From contig NZ_JANJZT010000006.1 of NCBI RefSeq assembly GCF_024622975.1, forward strand, positions 1 through 64,000: a DNA stretch of 64,000 nucleotides. The letters are read 5' to 3'. The notes beneath the pieces were generated by a model. That model was not told the origin of the DNA, made no database searches, and worked only from the letters and a program-made list of their open reading frames with translations. The position numbers and the translations under genes are program-made. Of the stretch, positions 1 to 8,774 are shown in pieces. This stretch comes from Blautia caecimuris (GTDB taxonomy: Bacteria; Bacillota; Clostridia; Lachnospirales; Lachnospiraceae). The stretch's first letter is position 1, and each line of letters begins with the position of its first letter.

Positions 1-119
1 AGGGAGGTCAATGCTCTTTTTATTTGTAAACCTCCTGTAATTCAAGGTTTTAAAGGATTTTAGAACAATAAAAACAGATAGTTTTTGACACTACCAATAA
101 ATGACAGGAGGAAAAAAGA
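1..119 (+). other. Upstream leader of the sugar-acid operon
   Basis: One frame is open from the window edge to a TAG at 61-63 (20 codons) and could be the tail of an upstream gene, but nothing in it is recognisable. GGAGGT (4-9) and ACCTCC (31-36) are complementary. AGGAGG at 107-112 is the ribosome site of the next gene. A TTGACA at 85-90 has no -10 at proper spacing, so the operon promoter is probably outside the window. Confidence 0.3.
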
Positions 120-1370
120 ATGAAAAAAAGAATAAAAAAATTATTGAGTATAACCTTAAGTGCATGCATGATTTTACCTGTTTTTTCGGTATCAGTGGTA
201 GAAGCCAAACCGGAAGAAACTATTCGCGTCTGGTATTGGGAAGATAATGATGGCTCTTATGCGGATGCATATGATACATGGAGTGAACAATATCCCGATG
301 TAAATTTGGAATTGGAGGCTATTCCATGGAACAGTTATCATGATACCCTGATTGCAGCTGCAGCATCTGGAGATCTTCCAGATGTGTATAAAATTCAGCC
401 TACCTGGATTCCAGAGTTGAGGAGTTTAAATGCAGTTGCTAAATTAGACGAATATATTGATTCATGGGAAGATAAAGATACAATTCCGGAAAGTATGTGG
501 GAATCGGCAAGAGCGGGACAGGAAGAAACATATGCATGGCCCCATAGTTTGGTTGTACTGTATCTCTATTGTAGGAAGTCATATTTCGAAGATGCAGGAC
601 TTGAATATCCAAAAACAATGGATGAATTTTATCAGGCATGTGAAGCATTAACAAAGGATACAGATGGAGATGGCTCTACTGACATATACGGATTCAGTAT
701 GCGCGGTGCCCGTGGCGGTCATTTTATGTGGGCAGGTCTTACGTTAAATGAAGGAATAGACTTTTTTGATGATGCAGGAAAAGTAAGCTTGAATACACCT
801 GAAATGGTGGAGGCAAACCAGAAGTATCTGGATATTTACCAGAAAGGGTGGGCCCCAAAAACAGCACCTACAGATGGCTATACAGAAATTGTGCAGAATT
901 TCGAAAGCGGAGTTACAGGAATGTTGGTACATCATTTGAATTCCGCAAAAGAAATCACGGAAGTATTGGGAGATGATGTGGATGTTGTGGCGCTTCCAGA
1001 AGGAGCAGCAGGCAGATATCTCCCAAGTGAACCATGTCATTGGGCTGTTTCCGCAAATAGTGAGAGTACAGAAGAAGCAGTGAATTTTCTTAAATATGCG
1101 TCAGGGGAAGAGGCACATAAGGAGTTATGTAAAAATGCAGGGCTTGTTCCATTTGTGACACCAGTTACAGAGGATCCAGAATTTACAGGAGATAAATTCT
1201 GTGCAGCCTCGATGGAATATCTTGACGATGTACAGATTTTTCCGGTTGTAAATACCTGGGGGGACTGGTCAGAAACTGTATGGCCTCAAACAATTCAGCG
1301 GGCAATAATGGGAGAGATTGACAGTGCAGAGATGATGCAGATTCTGGCAGATAATCTTGCAGGAGAATAA
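120..1370 (+). CDS. ABC transporter sugar-binding protein (family 1)
   Basis: Extracellular solute-binding protein of a carbohydrate ABC importer (MalE/UgpB-like cluster). The N-terminus is a signal peptide of about 29 residues: KKR-rich start, hydrophobic core, probable cleavage after VEA. An LSAC at residues 13-16 resembles a lipobox, but a long hydrophobic stretch follows it, so a lipid anchor is uncertain. The mature part opens with IRVWYWEDNDG, typical of family-1 binding proteins, and 416 residues is normal length. Start is ATG with AGGAGG 8 bases upstream. It heads an operon with two MalFG-type permeases and sugar-acid enzymes, so the ligand is probably a sugar acid or an oligomer containing one. 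No ATPase gene is nearby; a shared MsmX-type ATPase encoded elsewhere is likely. Family call is firm, ligand is inferred. Confidence 0.88.
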   Translation: MKKRIKKLLSITLSACMILPVFSVSVVEAKPEETIRVWYWEDNDGSYADAYDTWSEQYPDVNLELEAIPWNSYHDTLIAAAASGDLPDVYKIQPTWIPELRSLNAVAKLDEYIDSWEDKDTIPESMWESARAGQEETYAWPHSLVVLYLYCRKSYFEDAGLEYPKTMDEFYQACEALTKDTDGDGSTDIYGFSMRGARGGHFMWAGLTLNEGIDFFDDAGKVSLNTPEMVEANQKYLDIYQKGWAPKTAPTDGYTEIVQNFESGVTGMLVHHLNSAKEITEVLGDDVDVVALPEGAAGRYLPSEPCHWAVSANSESTEEAVNFLKYASGEEAHKELCKNAGLVPFVTPVTEDPEFTGDKFCAASMEYLDDVQIFPVVNTWGDWSETVWPQTIQRAIMGEIDSAEMMQILADNLAGE

Positions 1371-1376
1371 AGATGT

Positions 1377-1400
1377 GGGGCTGTATTAAAATACAGCCCC
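1377..1400 (+). promoter_or_regulatory. Intercistronic stem-loop after binding-protein gene
   Basis: GGGGCTGTAT (1377-1386) pairs perfectly with ATACAGCCCC (1391-1400) around a TAAA loop. No T-run follows, so it is probably an mRNA-stabilising or processing element rather than a full terminator, favouring binding-protein expression over the permeases. Confidence 0.7.
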
Positions 1401-1423
1401 CGAAATTTCAGGGGGAATATCTT

Positions 1424-2320
1424 ATGATGAAAAAAAAGAAATTTCAGTATCAGCCATTCATTCTCTTAGCACCGGCTATATTAATCGTAATTCTTATTAT
1501 TGGCTATCCTGTTGTTCGTGCGGTTGTTTTGAGTTTGTATAAATATGATTTAACAAATCTTCAAGGTGTTAAATTTGTGGGATTGCAGAATTATATTGAC
1601 ATTTTTACAAAAGACCCTGCGTTTTGGCCAGCATTTAAGAATACAGTAATCTGGGTTAGCGTTACAGTGATTTCTCAGCTTTTATTATCTCTGTTACTTG
1701 CAAATATTTTAAATAAATTTTTTATTGGTAGAGGAATTGTCCGGTCTGTTGTATTAATACCGTGGGTAACTCCTTGTGTGCTGATCTCTCTTATGTGGGC
1801 GTGGATTTTTAATGGTAATTATGGAGTTATGAATGAGATTCTGCAAAAGCTACATTTGATCAATGAAAATGTTGCTTGGATTGCCCAACCTAATACAGCA
1901 CTATGGATTCAGATTCTTGCAATGATATGGCAGGGAATTCCATTTTTTACAATTATGATTCTCGCGGCTATGCAGTCGGTTCCTCGGGAACTTTATGAAT
2001 CTGCCAGTGTAGATGGAGCGTCAAGAATTAAACAGTATTTTTATATTACGATTCCGGGTATTGCGTCAACAATTGTTTCGACAGTAATGATCCGTTTGAT
2101 ATGGGTATTTAACAATGTGGATATTATTTATACCATGACGGGAGGGGGACCTGGATATAGCTCTCTTACATTATCTGTATATACGTATCTTCAGGCACAA
2201 AAATCAATGAAATTCGGATATGGAAGTGCTGTAGCTATTATTGGCGCCGTATTTATGTCAATAGTAATATTTATTTATCTCAGGATAACAAGAGAACAGG
2301 GAGGAATGATAGATAAATGA
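1424..2320 (+). CDS. ABC sugar permease, MalF type
   Basis: Inner component of a carbohydrate ABC importer, 298 residues with about six hydrophobic segments. The ATPase-contacting EAA loop is visible at roughly residues 187-212 (ESASVDGAS followed by ITIPG). Start chosen at ATG 1424, which follows AGGGGG at 1410-1415; an in-frame ATG at 1373 lies inside the preceding hairpin and lacks a ribosome site. The stop overlaps the next permease start by four bases (ATGA), indicating translational coupling. It forms the membrane channel with the following gene and works with the binding protein upstream. Confidence 0.88.
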   Translation: MMKKKKFQYQPFILLAPAILIVILIIGYPVVRAVVLSLYKYDLTNLQGVKFVGLQNYIDIFTKDPAFWPAFKNTVIWVSVTVISQLLLSLLLANILNKFFIGRGIVRSVVLIPWVTPCVLISLMWAWIFNGNYGVMNEILQKLHLINENVAWIAQPNTALWIQILAMIWQGIPFFTIMILAAMQSVPRELYESASVDGASRIKQYFYITIPGIASTIVSTVMIRLIWVFNNVDIIYTMTGGGPGYSSLTLSVYTYLQAQKSMKFGYGSAVAIIGAVFMSIVIFIYLRITREQGGMIDK

Positions 2321-3141
2321 GACAGAGAAAGAGTATATGGACTTTTTACATACCAATTGTATTTTTTATGGTGACAGTTTTATTCCCGTTTGCATGGATT
2401 CTCTTGACTTCATTAAAGGAGAAGAAAGAGATGTTTTCAGCAGAATTCCATTTTTTGCCATTGGAACCAACGCTGAACAGTTATAGAGAGCTATTTGAGA
2501 AAACAGATTTTATTCATAACATGTGGAATAGCTTGGTTGTTTCTTTTGTAACGGTGCTTATTGCAGGAATAGTATCATTTATGGCAGGATATGCATTGTC
2601 AAGATACAGATTTAAAATCAGGAATGGACTTATGTATTTTTTTCTTCTTTTGTATTTGGTGCCAAGTACGCTGCTTTTGATTCCACTATATACAATTTTT
2701 AATAAGATGGGAATTCTCCATACACAGTTATGTCTTATTATTGCATATAGTACGTATTCTATACCGTATTCTGTATGGCTCACAACCGGATTTATTAATC
2801 AAGTGCCATATGAACTAGAGGAAGCAGCAGCTCTTGATGGCTGTAATCTTTTTCAAAGGATGATAAGAATTGTTCTTCCGCTTCTAAGACCGGCAATGGT
2901 AGCTTCTTTAAGTTTTATTTTTATTACATCCTGGAATGAATACACTTATGCAAATATGTTTACCAATAAAGATTCCAGAACGGTGACAGTAGCTTTATCA
3001 AATTTTATGTCTCAATATAATATACGGTGGGATTTGATTACGGCAGGAGGAATTATAGTAGTTATACCGGTTGTTATTATGTTTGTCATCGTGCAAAAAG
3101 ATTTGATTGCAGGTTTAACAGCAGGAGGCGTGAAAGGTTAG
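2317..3141 (+). CDS. ABC sugar permease, MalG type
   Basis: Second membrane subunit of the same importer, 274 residues, about six membrane segments. The EAA loop sits near residues 164-190 (LEEAAALDGCNLFQ). Its start codon overlaps the stop of the MalF-type gene. MalF and MalG types pair as a heterodimer, so this completes the channel. The downstream enzyme genes follow after only 11 bases, so uptake and catabolism are one transcription unit. Confidence 0.88.
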   Translation: MRQRKSIWTFYIPIVFFMVTVLFPFAWILLTSLKEKKEMFSAEFHFLPLEPTLNSYRELFEKTDFIHNMWNSLVVSFVTVLIAGIVSFMAGYALSRYRFKIRNGLMYFFLLLYLVPSTLLLIPLYTIFNKMGILHTQLCLIIAYSTYSIPYSVWLTTGFINQVPYELEEAAALDGCNLFQRMIRIVLPLLRPAMVASLSFIFITSWNEYTYANMFTNKDSRTVTVALSNFMSQYNIRWDLITAGGIIVVIPVVIMFVIVQKDLIAGLTAGGVKG

Positions 3142-3152
3142 GTGAAAATGAA

Positions 3153-3503
3153 ATGAAAAAAATGGATCAGATCTGTTATATTGTGCATGAAACAGATAAT
3201 GTAGCTACTGCGATGGAGGATGTTACAGCAGGAGATATTAAACTTACCGGAGAAAATAAGAATAGAAAAGGAGAAATGATTGCACTGCAACAAATTCCAT
3301 TTGGACATAAGGTCGCACTTTGCGATATGGAAGAGGGAGATCAAATTTTAAAATATGGTGTTTGTATTGGTATTGCTACAAAGAAGATAAGGAAAGGCAT
3401 GCATGTTCATCTTCATAATATGAAGAGTGCATATGATTTCCGGTCAGCGCAGCTAGATCCGGTTACTGTACATGCGAAAGATATAGAATACAAAATGTAT
3501 TAG
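3153..3503 (+). CDS. UxaA-family dehydratase small (SAF) subunit
   Basis: 116-residue protein matching the N-terminal SAF domain of the altronate/galactarate dehydratase family (UxaA, GarD) and the small subunit of (2R)-sulfolactate lyase (SuyA). Visible family features are DNVATAMEDV near the start, the IPFGHKVAL segment and a C-terminal histidine-rich VHLHNMKS. In single-chain UxaA this domain is fused to the catalytic part; here it is a separate gene just before that part. Start is ATG 3153; the open frame extends upstream into the permease gene but has no ribosome site there. The ribosome site at 3153 is itself weak, suggesting coupling to the preceding gene. Substrate is unknown; a sugar acid is most likely given the aldolase. 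Confidence 0.8.
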   Translation: MKKMDQICYIVHETDNVATAMEDVTAGDIKLTGENKNRKGEMIALQQIPFGHKVALCDMEEGDQILKYGVCIGIATKKIRKGMHVHLHNMKSAYDFRSAQLDPVTVHAKDIEYKMY

Positions 3504-3515
3504 GGAGGATGACGC

Positions 3516-4730
3516 ATGAACGAAAAGATTTTATGTCAGGGATATCAAAGAAGAGATGGAACAAAGGGAATTAGAAATAAAGTGCTGATTGTGTTTACTG
3601 TGGAATGCAGTAAATATGTATGTAGGAAAATCGCAGAATATTTTCAGAATATTGGAGAAGATGTGGAGACTATAGGTTCTCATTCCTGTCTTCATAATCA
3701 AGTAAATATACGAAGAATGCTGAAATATTGTACTCACCCAAATGTGGGAGGTGTACTGGTTATAGGGCATGGATGTGAATATACATATCCATCTATGCTG
3801 GCAAAGGAAGCAGAACGGTCAGGAAGAGAGGCGGCATGGTTTTACCAGCAAGAAGCAGGTGGGACGAAAAAAAGTATTATAAGGGGAATTACAATCGTAC
3901 AGGATATGCTTGACAAATTAAAGAATGTTCCAAGAATTCCTATGTATATTCAGGATCTTGTTATAGGAGGCGAGTGTGGAGGCTCAGATTTTACCTCAGG
4001 ATTAGCGGGGAATGCATTGATTGGAAGTGTTTTTGATTATGTGGCAGATCATGGGGGAACTGCTGTCTTTGAAGAACTAAGCGAAGGAATTGGGCTAAAA
4101 GATTATCTTGTGAGCAGAGGAATTGATGATAAGGTAAAACAGGACATTGCAAATGCTTATGATAAAACAGTGGATTTTTGTTCGGCATATGGTCAGTTTT
4201 CTATTGCTCCAGGAAATATGGATGGGGGATTAACAACTATTGAAGAAAAGAGCATGGGAGCTATGGTGAAGAGTGGAAGAAGACCTATTCAGAGTGTTCT
4301 AAAAATTGCACAGTCACCAACAAGAAAAGGGGTTCATCTCCTGGATGTTATTCCTGATGAAAAATTGGAACCAGCGCATTTTATAGCGGCAGATCCTTCT
4401 GATATGTTAGATCTCATAGCGGCAGGATGTCATATTGTATTTCTTGTAACAGGAAGGGGGCATGTGGTAGGAACTCCTGTTAGTCCTGTTGTCAAAGTAA
4501 CAGGAAATCCGAGAACTTATAACAGAATGCAGGACGATATTGATTTTTGTGCGGCGGGACTTCTTGATGGAACTGAAAGCATGCCTGATATGACGGAACG
4601 AATGCTAAAGAAGCTTAGAAGTATTTGTTGTGGTAGACTTACAAATGCAGAAAAAATGGGGCACAGAGAAGGTATTCTCTATTTTAATTATCAGGATCCT
4701 GTCAATGTTCCAAAATGTTGGCAGTTTTAG
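3516..4730 (+). CDS. UxaA-family dehydratase large catalytic subunit
   Basis: 404-residue protein matching the catalytic domain of altronate/galactarate dehydratases and SuyB. Family motifs: GYQRRDGTKGIRNK at the N-terminus, GHGCE near residue 88, GGECGGSDFTSG near residues 150-161 (the CGGSD signature), and VTGRGHVVGTPV in the C-terminal half. It would dehydrate a sugar acid, in a metal-dependent reaction, to a 2-keto-3-deoxy acid together with the SAF subunit upstream. AGGGAGG at 3502-3508 sets the ATG start. The next gene is a DapA-family aldolase, the expected following step. Sulfolactate lyase is an alternative, but carbohydrate permeases and an aldolase argue against it. Confidence 0.83.
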   Translation: MNEKILCQGYQRRDGTKGIRNKVLIVFTVECSKYVCRKIAEYFQNIGEDVETIGSHSCLHNQVNIRRMLKYCTHPNVGGVLVIGHGCEYTYPSMLAKEAERSGREAAWFYQQEAGGTKKSIIRGITIVQDMLDKLKNVPRIPMYIQDLVIGGECGGSDFTSGLAGNALIGSVFDYVADHGGTAVFEELSEGIGLKDYLVSRGIDDKVKQDIANAYDKTVDFCSAYGQFSIAPGNMDGGLTTIEEKSMGAMVKSGRRPIQSVLKIAQSPTRKGVHLLDVIPDEKLEPAHFIAADPSDMLDLIAAGCHIVFLVTGRGHVVGTPVSPVVKVTGNPRTYNRMQDDIDFCAAGLLDGTESMPDMTERMLKKLRSICCGRLTNAEKMGHREGILYFNYQDPVNVPKCWQF

Positions 4731-4742
4731 GAGAGGAGTATA

Positions 4743-5648
4743 ATGGATACAAAAGAAAGACTCAGAGGAATTATTCCTCCGTTAGTGACACCTCTTGATG
4801 AAAATAGAAATATAGATAAAAAGTCATTGAAAAAGCTAATTGATTATTGTATAGATGGTGGCGTATCCGGGATTTTTGTGTTGGGATCTTGTGGTGAAGG
4901 ATCAGCTCTGGGTATTGAAAAGAAAAAAACAGTAGTTAAATATGCATTGAAGTATATTAATGGAAGAGTTCCTCTTTTGGTTGGGGCGCTGGAAACCTCT
5001 TCAGAAAAAGTTCTGGAAGAGATAAAAATATATGAGAATTTGGGGGCGAAATATTTTGTTTCAGCAGTGCCTTATTATCTTGAGCCAGAAGATCAGAAGG
5101 GAATTATCAAACATTATCAGTTTTTAACAGAAAATATTAAGGGAAAATTGATTGCGTATAATATTCCATCTTACGTTCACTATGATATTTTGCCACAAAC
5201 AATGAAATATCTCTTAAAATTTCCGAGGCTGATAGCAATAAAAGACAGCACAAGTAACTGGAGCTTGTTTCAAAAAGCATTAGTTTTAAATAAAACAGGC
5301 GGAATGTTAAGTGGAAACGAAGATTTATGCGGAGCCGCCTTAATATTTGGTGCAGATGGCTGTGTTCCATGTTTGGCAAATGCTTATCCGAACTTTTATT
5401 CTAAATTATATAGATGTGCTGGTGAAGGAAATATAGAAGGGATAAAAGAATGTCAGGAAGCAATTATACAAATGAAAAAAGTATTGGAGTTTTCAAAGAA
5501 TTGGATTGCTGTTGTAAAATATCTCTGTTTTCGAAAGGGACTGATGCAGCCATATACATCATTCGATGTTTCTGAGTTAAGCAAGGAAGAAAAGGAGAAT
5601 ATAGAAGACTACCTAATGAAAAATGAGTATAGTTTTACAAAAAAATAA
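4743..5648 (+). CDS. DapA-family 2-keto-3-deoxy sugar acid aldolase
   Basis: TIM-barrel class I aldolase/lyase of the dihydrodipicolinate synthase/N-acetylneuraminate lyase family, 301 residues as usual. GSCGEG at about residues 43-48 is the keto-acid carboxylate-binding loop, YNIP near 138 holds the catalytic tyrosine and IAIKDS near 166 the Schiff-base lysine. In this operon the natural role is to cleave, or further dehydrate, the 2-keto-3-deoxy acid made by the UxaA-type enzyme. A biosynthetic DapA role is unlikely from context. Last gene of the operon, followed by a strong terminator. Confidence 0.82.
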   Translation: MDTKERLRGIIPPLVTPLDENRNIDKKSLKKLIDYCIDGGVSGIFVLGSCGEGSALGIEKKKTVVKYALKYINGRVPLLVGALETSSEKVLEEIKIYENLGAKYFVSAVPYYLEPEDQKGIIKHYQFLTENIKGKLIAYNIPSYVHYDILPQTMKYLLKFPRLIAIKDSTSNWSLFQKALVLNKTGGMLSGNEDLCGAALIFGADGCVPCLANAYPNFYSKLYRCAGEGNIEGIKECQEAIIQMKKVLEFSKNWIAVVKYLCFRKGLMQPYTSFDVSELSKEEKENIEDYLMKNEYSFTKK

Positions 5649-5659
5649 TTTTAATTAAG

Positions 5660-5699
5660 ATAGCTGCTAAGAATCGAAAATATTCTTAGCAGCTATTTT
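5660..5699 (+). terminator. Rho-independent terminator of sugar-acid operon
   Basis: Perfect 15-bp stem, 5660-5674 with 5682-5696 (core TAGCTGCTAAGAAT), 7-base loop, then T-run at 5696-5699 and more T-rich sequence. Confidence 0.9.
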
Positions 5700-5790
5700 A
5701 AAATTTTATTAATAAAATATATAAATTTAATACAAAATTAAAACTAAGAAACGTTTTTCTGAATATATTCACAAATAATATAACTTAATA

Positions 5791-5807
5791 CTGTGCATTT
5801 TGCACAG
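5791..5807 (+). promoter_or_regulatory. CTGTGCA-TTT-TGCACAG palindrome
   Basis: Perfect 7-bp inverted repeat with a 3-base centre lying between the first two AAACGTTT sites and about 60 bases upstream of the -35 box. Likely the site of a second regulator, possibly an activator from its position. Confidence 0.45.
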
Positions 5808-5865
5808 ATTTAATGTAGAAAAACGTTTTAATTTGCACAAAAAATAATTTTTTTAGAAATTTTAA

Positions 5866-5894
5866 TTGACAAAAACGTTTTTCTAGATTATCAT
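5866..5894 (+). promoter_or_regulatory. Sigma-A promoter of the rare-sugar operon
   Basis: Consensus -35 TTGACA (5866-5871), 17-base spacer and -10 TATCAT (5889-5894). The spacer is almost filled by operator AAAAACGTTTTT, so a bound LacI-type repressor would block RNA polymerase directly. Leader of about 125 bases before the first gene. Confidence 0.85.
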
Positions 5895-6026
5895 GTAACC
5901 AACTTGAACAAGAAAAGAAAGGAAACCAGAATCCATATGTAAGAAATGCACAATAAAATTATGGATTTATTTTTTTAAATCACAGAAAAACGTTTTACCA
6001 AAGCAACAGATAAAGGGAGGAATTAT

Positions 6027-7241
6027 ATGACAGAAAAAATGAGAATGGCTGAGCAGGCTTTGGAACAGGGGAAGGGAATCTTACGTCTGGCACCGACATG
6101 GGTTCCGCGTTCGTTCTGCAGACCAGGAAAAAGGATAAAACTCCACCCGGATGATTACTTTATATTGGGACAGAGAGGCGGAATCGATGAGAGATGGTTT
6201 TCTTCTACAACATGGGCAGAAAATGGACCTGATACTCCGGAAGACGAGGGATTAAGCTATGTTGTTGTAGATGAGGAGGGGAAAGACAGAGTTCTTCTCA
6301 GGGATGTAGTTGAATTGCTGGGTTCGGAGATTATAGGAGAAGTACTTTGGAGCAAGTATCACAGATGGGCAATGTTTTCCAAGTTTTTTGATAATGCAGG
6401 TCCTCTGCCCCACCATATTCATCACAGAACAGAACATGCAGCCAGAGTTGGGGCAGATGGAAAACCGGAAATGTATTTCTTCCCTTCTCAGATGAATAAT
6501 CATGGAGGTGAATTTCCTTTTACATTCTTTGGTTTTAATCCGGAAACAACAAAAGAAGAGGTGCTTGAAGCACTGAAAAATTTTCCGAAGGGAGACAACA
6601 AGATTCTTTCTCTGGCAATGGCTTATAAGTTAGATCTTGATACAGGTTGGGATGTTCCTCCGGGAGTTATGCATGCACCGGGTAGTCTTTGTACTTATGA
6701 ACCTCAGTTTGCATCTGATGTATATGCAATGTATCAGTCAGTTCTCATGAATGGACAGATTGTCGGAGAAGATCTCCTCTGGAAAAATACTCCGGAGAAA
6801 GAAGTTGGTAATTATGAGTATTTACTTGATGTGATTGACTGGGAGAGAAACGTAGATCCGGAATTTCATAAGAACCGTTTCATGAGGCCGATTCCAGTGA
6901 AGCCGATGGAGGATATGCTGGCAGATGGTTATATAGAGGAATGGATTTGTTATAAATGTGAGACAGTCAGTGCAAAGCGTCTGACGATTCTTCCGGGACG
7001 CAGCGTAACGATTAAAGACAACGCGCCATATGGCCTGATTTGTCTGGAGGGTCATGGAACATTTGGTAAATGGGAGATAGAGTCTCCTGCTCTGATCCGT
7101 TATGGTGAGTTGACGCATGACGAGTATTTTGTTACAGAACAAGCGGCAAAAGAGGGAGTGGTAATAACAAATCCCTCCCTTACAGATCCGATTGTCATAC
7201 TGAAGCATTTTTCAGATAATCCGGATCTGATCATTCAATAA
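6027..7241 (+). CDS. Cupin-fold sugar isomerase-like protein 1
   Basis: 404-residue protein with hallmarks of class I phosphomannose isomerase-like cupins. LHPDDY at about residues 38-43, HHIHH near 129-133, GKPEMYFF near 146-153 and PPGVMHAP near 211-218 correspond to the metal-binding His/Glu positions of that fold. The C-terminal third is a further beta-rich domain. A sugar or sugar-phosphate aldose-ketose isomerase is the best guess, acting before the kinase in this operon; the substrate is unknown. A diverged paralogue is encoded at 12469. First gene after the operator-controlled promoter; AAGGGAGG sits 7 bases before the ATG. Confidence 0.65.
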   Translation: MTEKMRMAEQALEQGKGILRLAPTWVPRSFCRPGKRIKLHPDDYFILGQRGGIDERWFSSTTWAENGPDTPEDEGLSYVVVDEEGKDRVLLRDVVELLGSEIIGEVLWSKYHRWAMFSKFFDNAGPLPHHIHHRTEHAARVGADGKPEMYFFPSQMNNHGGEFPFTFFGFNPETTKEEVLEALKNFPKGDNKILSLAMAYKLDLDTGWDVPPGVMHAPGSLCTYEPQFASDVYAMYQSVLMNGQIVGEDLLWKNTPEKEVGNYEYLLDVIDWERNVDPEFHKNRFMRPIPVKPMEDMLADGYIEEWICYKCETVSAKRLTILPGRSVTIKDNAPYGLICLEGHGTFGKWEIESPALIRYGELTHDEYFVTEQAAKEGVVITNPSLTDPIVILKHFSDNPDLIIQ

Positions 7242-7264
7242 AGACTTAAAGGAGGAGAGGAATT

Positions 7265-8773
7265 TTGGCAGGTAAATACATACTGGAAGCCACGGGAATT
7301 ATGAAATCTTTCTCCGGAGTGACTGTTCTTAATGGCGCAGAATTGTGTATTGAGCCCGGTGAACTTCATGCATTGATGGGAGAGAACGGTGCAGGAAAAT
7401 CTACTTTAATGAAGATTATCATGGGTATTTACACAAAAGATGCCGGAAAGGTAATACTGGATGGAAAGGAAGTAGAATTCAAATCAGCCAGAGATGCCCT
7501 TGATGCTGGTATATCCATGATTCATCAGGAATTAAGCCCGATTCCGGAGATGACAGTTGCAGAGAATGTATTTTTAGGCAGGGAGCAAAAAAAGATAAAA
7601 GGTCTGCCTTTTGTAGATAAAAAGGAGTTAAACAGGAAAACACAGGAACTTCTTGAGGAATATAATCTGGAGCAGTTTATCCGACCTTCCATGAAAATGA
7701 AGGATTTGAATATTGCACAGATTCAGATGATGGAAATTATTAAGGCTGTTTCCTATAATTCAAAAGTAATTATTATGGATGAACCAACTTCATCTCTTTC
7801 AGAAAAAGAGACAGAGACACTTTTTGAGATTATTGACAGTCTTAGAAAAAAAGATGTTGGAATTATTTATATTTCTCATCGTATGGAAGAAGTATTTCAG
7901 CTGGCAGACCGTGTTTCTGTCCTTCGTGACGGACAGTTCATAGGATGTGTGAAGGTTAAAGATGCATCCAGAGAACAGCTGATTAATATGATGGTAGGAC
8001 GTGAACTGGAGGGAGGATATCCACGAAATACTGCTCAAAAAGGTGAAGTTGTACTGGAATTGAAAAATTTTACCAGAAAAGGCGTATTCGAAAACGTAAA
8101 TCTGAAAGTGCATGCAGGAGAAATTCTTGGTATGGCAGGTCTTGTGGGAGCCGGACGAAGTGAGGTTATGAAAGCACTGGTAGGTTATGATCCTCTTGAC
8201 ACCGGGGAAATTTATCTGGACGGACAAAAAATATCAATCAAACATCCTCACGATGCAATCAGACATCATATTGTTATGGCTTCTGAGGACAGAAAAGAAC
8301 TTGGATTAGTACTTTGTCGAAGTATTAAGGAAAATGTATCACTTCAGAACTTTGATAAGCTTTCAAGTGCATCATTTATTCAGAAAATAAAGGAAAAGAA
8401 GATGGCATCTGAATATACGGAAAAGATGTCTACAAAAATGAACGGTACTGATGATCTGGTGTCAAGTCTTTCCGGTGGAAATCAACAGAAGGTTGTACTT
8501 GCAAAATGCCTGTTGTCAGATCCAAAAGTGCTTATTATGGATGAACCAACCAGGGGAATTGATGTAGGTGCCAAGGCTGCTATATATAAGATTATGGTTG
8601 GACTGGCAGAACAGGGAATCGCAATTATAATGATTTCCTCAGAAATGCCTGAATTGATTGGAATGAGTGACAGAATCATAGTTATGTCAGGCGGTAAGAT
8701 CAGAGGCGAGCTGGAGGGTCAGGAAGCGCAGTCTCAGCAGACAATTATGAATTTAGCATTTGGAGGAGAATAA
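7265..8773 (+). CDS. Sugar ABC importer ATPase, RbsA/MglA type
   Basis: 502-residue tandem ATPase energising a monosaccharide importer. First half: Walker A GENGAGKST (about 40-48), Walker B IIMDEPTSSLS (about 168). Second half: degenerate Walker A GLVGAGRSE (about 291), signature LSGGNQQK (about 400), Walker B LIMDEPTRGID (about 422). Degeneracy of the second Walker A is normal for RbsA/MglA. The start is TTG at 7265, supported by AAAGGAGGAGAGG just upstream; no better ATG exists. The permease follows within 2 bases and the binding protein after that, the usual rbs-type order. Confidence 0.92.
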   Translation: MAGKYILEATGIMKSFSGVTVLNGAELCIEPGELHALMGENGAGKSTLMKIIMGIYTKDAGKVILDGKEVEFKSARDALDAGISMIHQELSPIPEMTVAENVFLGREQKKIKGLPFVDKKELNRKTQELLEEYNLEQFIRPSMKMKDLNIAQIQMMEIIKAVSYNSKVIIMDEPTSSLSEKETETLFEIIDSLRKKDVGIIYISHRMEEVFQLADRVSVLRDGQFIGCVKVKDASREQLINMMVGRELEGGYPRNTAQKGEVVLELKNFTRKGVFENVNLKVHAGEILGMAGLVGAGRSEVMKALVGYDPLDTGEIYLDGQKISIKHPHDAIRHHIVMASEDRKELGLVLCRSIKENVSLQNFDKLSSASFIQKIKEKKMASEYTEKMSTKMNGTDDLVSSLSGGNQQKVVLAKCLLSDPKVLIMDEPTRGIDVGAKAAIYKIMVGLAEQGIAIIMISSEMPELIGMSDRIIVMSGGKIRGELEGQEAQSQQTIMNLAFGGE

Positions 8774-8774
8774 A

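Larger units (their letters stand above)
5747..5997 (+). promoter_or_regulatory. Four LacI-type AAACGTTT operators
   Basis: Four near-palindromic sites with centre AACGTT: 5747-5760 (AGAAACGTTTTTCT), 5817-5830 (AGAAAAACGTTTTA), 5871-5882 (AAAAACGTTTTT, inside the promoter spacer) and 5984-5997 (AGAAAAACGTTTTA). A central CG flanked by A and T runs is typical of LacI/GalR-family and CcpA operators. No such regulator gene is in the window, so the binder is unknown. The stretch 5700-6026 holds no gene. Confidence 0.75.

Noticed and set aside
85-90. TTGACA as a -35 box for the first operon
   Set aside because: The -10 position falls on the Shine-Dalgarno sequence and has no match.
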